Assembly (NCBI GenBank): GCA_022360355.1 | Contig: JAKSCY010000743.1 | Coordinates: forward strand, 1-7,296 | Reading direction: 5' to 3' | Length of the DNA: 7,296 nt | From: Chlorobiales bacterium | Lineage (GTDB): Bacteria; Bacteroidota; Chlorobiia; Chlorobiales; Chlorobiaceae | Shown: one piece after another, positions 6,678 to 7,296 of the stretch | Layout of the letters: every line of letters starts with the position of its first letter | Numbering within the stretch: the stretch's first letter is position 1 | The notes under the pieces: generated by a model | Database searches by the model: none | What the model was told of the DNA's origin: nothing | Seen by the model: the letters and a program-made list of their open reading frames with translations, nothing else | Program-made: the position numbers and the translations under genes

Positions 6678-7296
6678 TTACTTTGGAGGGCTGGCGAGCG
6701 TGTTGTTTTTTCGATTGACATGCCCTGAGATTCCTATACTCAGTTCATAGAGCAGAATCATCGGCACGGCAATGACCAGTTGCGTGACCAGGTCCGTGGA
6801 AGGTGTTACTATGGCCGCAACGATTAGCAGGGTAATAATGGCATGTTTGCGGTAGAAGCGCATGAACGCAGGAGTGAGCAGGCCTATTTTGGACAGCACA
6901 TATGAAATGAATGGCAATTCAAAGACAAGGCCGGCGGTCAAAAGGGCGCCGATAAAGAAGCTGACATAATCCTGGACTGCGATATTGTTTTCGATAAGAG
7001 GTGTCCCGAATCCGGCAAAAAATTTCAGAGAAATCGGCACAAAGATAAAATAGCCGAATGCGATTCCTGCAAAAAAAGAAAGGGAAACAAAGGATATGAC
7101 GAACCGGGTGGCGGACTTCTCTTTTTCTTTGAGCCCCGGAAGGACGAACTGCCAGATCTGGTGAACAAAAAAGGGAAAGGCGAGGATAAAGCCTGAAAAA
7201 AAGATAACCTGCAGATAGAGCGATATCTGGCCGTAAGGTACCAGGTTCTGCAGGACAATGGTATCGCTGCTGTTTTTTAACGGAGCTATCAGAATC
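6678..7296 (-). CDS. tatC: Sec-independent (Tat) translocase subunit TatC, N-terminus outside the window
   Basis: Polytopic inner-membrane receptor that binds twin-arginine signal peptides for export of folded proteins. The frame is open from the window edge to TAA (6678-6680), giving 205 in-window residues; about 40-60 residues with the first membrane helix are missing. A GTG at 7038-7040 is internal, not a start. Recognisable parts: LIAPLK before the second helix, FPFFVHQIWQFVLPGLKEKEK (the first cytoplasmic loop, with Phe and Glu matching E. coli Phe94 and Glu103), VFELPF with the Glu matching Glu170, then FYRKHAIITLLIVAAIVTPSTDLVTQLVIAVPMILLYE, which is a TatC hallmark. Five hydrophobic segments fall in the window. 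The tail ends soon after the last helix (NRKNNTLASPPK). Any tatA partner is not visible in the window. Family assignment is very firm. Confidence 0.95.
   Translation of the reverse strand, partial: ILIAPLKNSSDTIVLQNLVPYGQISLYLQVIFFSGFILAFPFFVHQIWQFVLPGLKEKEKSATRFVISFVSLSFFAGIAFGYFIFVPISLKFFAGFGTPLIENNIAVQDYVSFFIGALLTAGLVFELPFISYVLSKIGLLTPAFMRFYRKHAIITLLIVAAIVTPSTDLVTQLVIAVPMILLYELSIGISGHVNRKNNTLASPPK

Noticed and set aside
6678..7040. GTG at 7038-7040 as the start of a 120-residue protein
   Set aside because: The same frame continues upstream with unmistakable TatC sequence (FPFFVHQIWQFVLPGLK), so this GTG is an internal valine codon.

Overview
The window most likely comes from a green sulfur bacterium (Chlorobiales, Chlorobium/Prosthecochloris-like). 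This is judged from recalled protein resemblance only: an SodB-type iron superoxide dismutase, a DUF4292-like lipoprotein, a Bacteroidota/Chlorobiota-flavoured dephospho-CoA kinase and RlmI-type methyltransferase, and moderate GC. The phylum is a moderate-confidence inference and the genus is not resolved.

Layout. (1) Bases 1-2371, plus strand: the nearly complete end of a nitrilase-superfamily amidase, then 42 bases later a PLP-dependent glutamate decarboxylase. They look like a two-gene unit that could release ammonia from an amide and make GABA. (2) 2438-3622, minus strand: an RlmI-type rRNA cytosine methyltransferase, convergent with the decarboxylase. (3) 3623-3858: a divergent intergenic region with a perfect 17-base dyad and a weak promoter-like pair. 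(4) 3859-4716, plus: a DUF4292-like outer-membrane lipoprotein. (5) 4717-4857: two consecutive hairpins between convergent genes, the second a good bidirectional intrinsic terminator. (6) 4858-5463, minus: iron superoxide dismutase. (7) 5464-5655: a divergent AT-rich control region. (8) 5656-6622, plus: a small lipoprotein overlapping coaE (dephospho-CoA kinase) by 8 bases. (9) 6678-7296, minus: the C-terminal part of TatC, running off the window.

Most genes are housekeeping functions: rRNA modification, oxidative defence, CoA synthesis, Tat export and envelope lipoproteins. The amidase/glutamate decarboxylase pair is the one accessory-looking segment. I see no rRNA, tRNA, CRISPR array, insertion sequence, prophage gene or attachment site, and no intergenic gap longer than 300 bases. 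I find no convincing evidence of a previously undescribed multi-gene system. The items worth checking are the amidase-decarboxylase pairing, the dyad at 3761-3777, the unusual perfect hairpin at 4720-4760 and the lipoprotein-coaE overlap.
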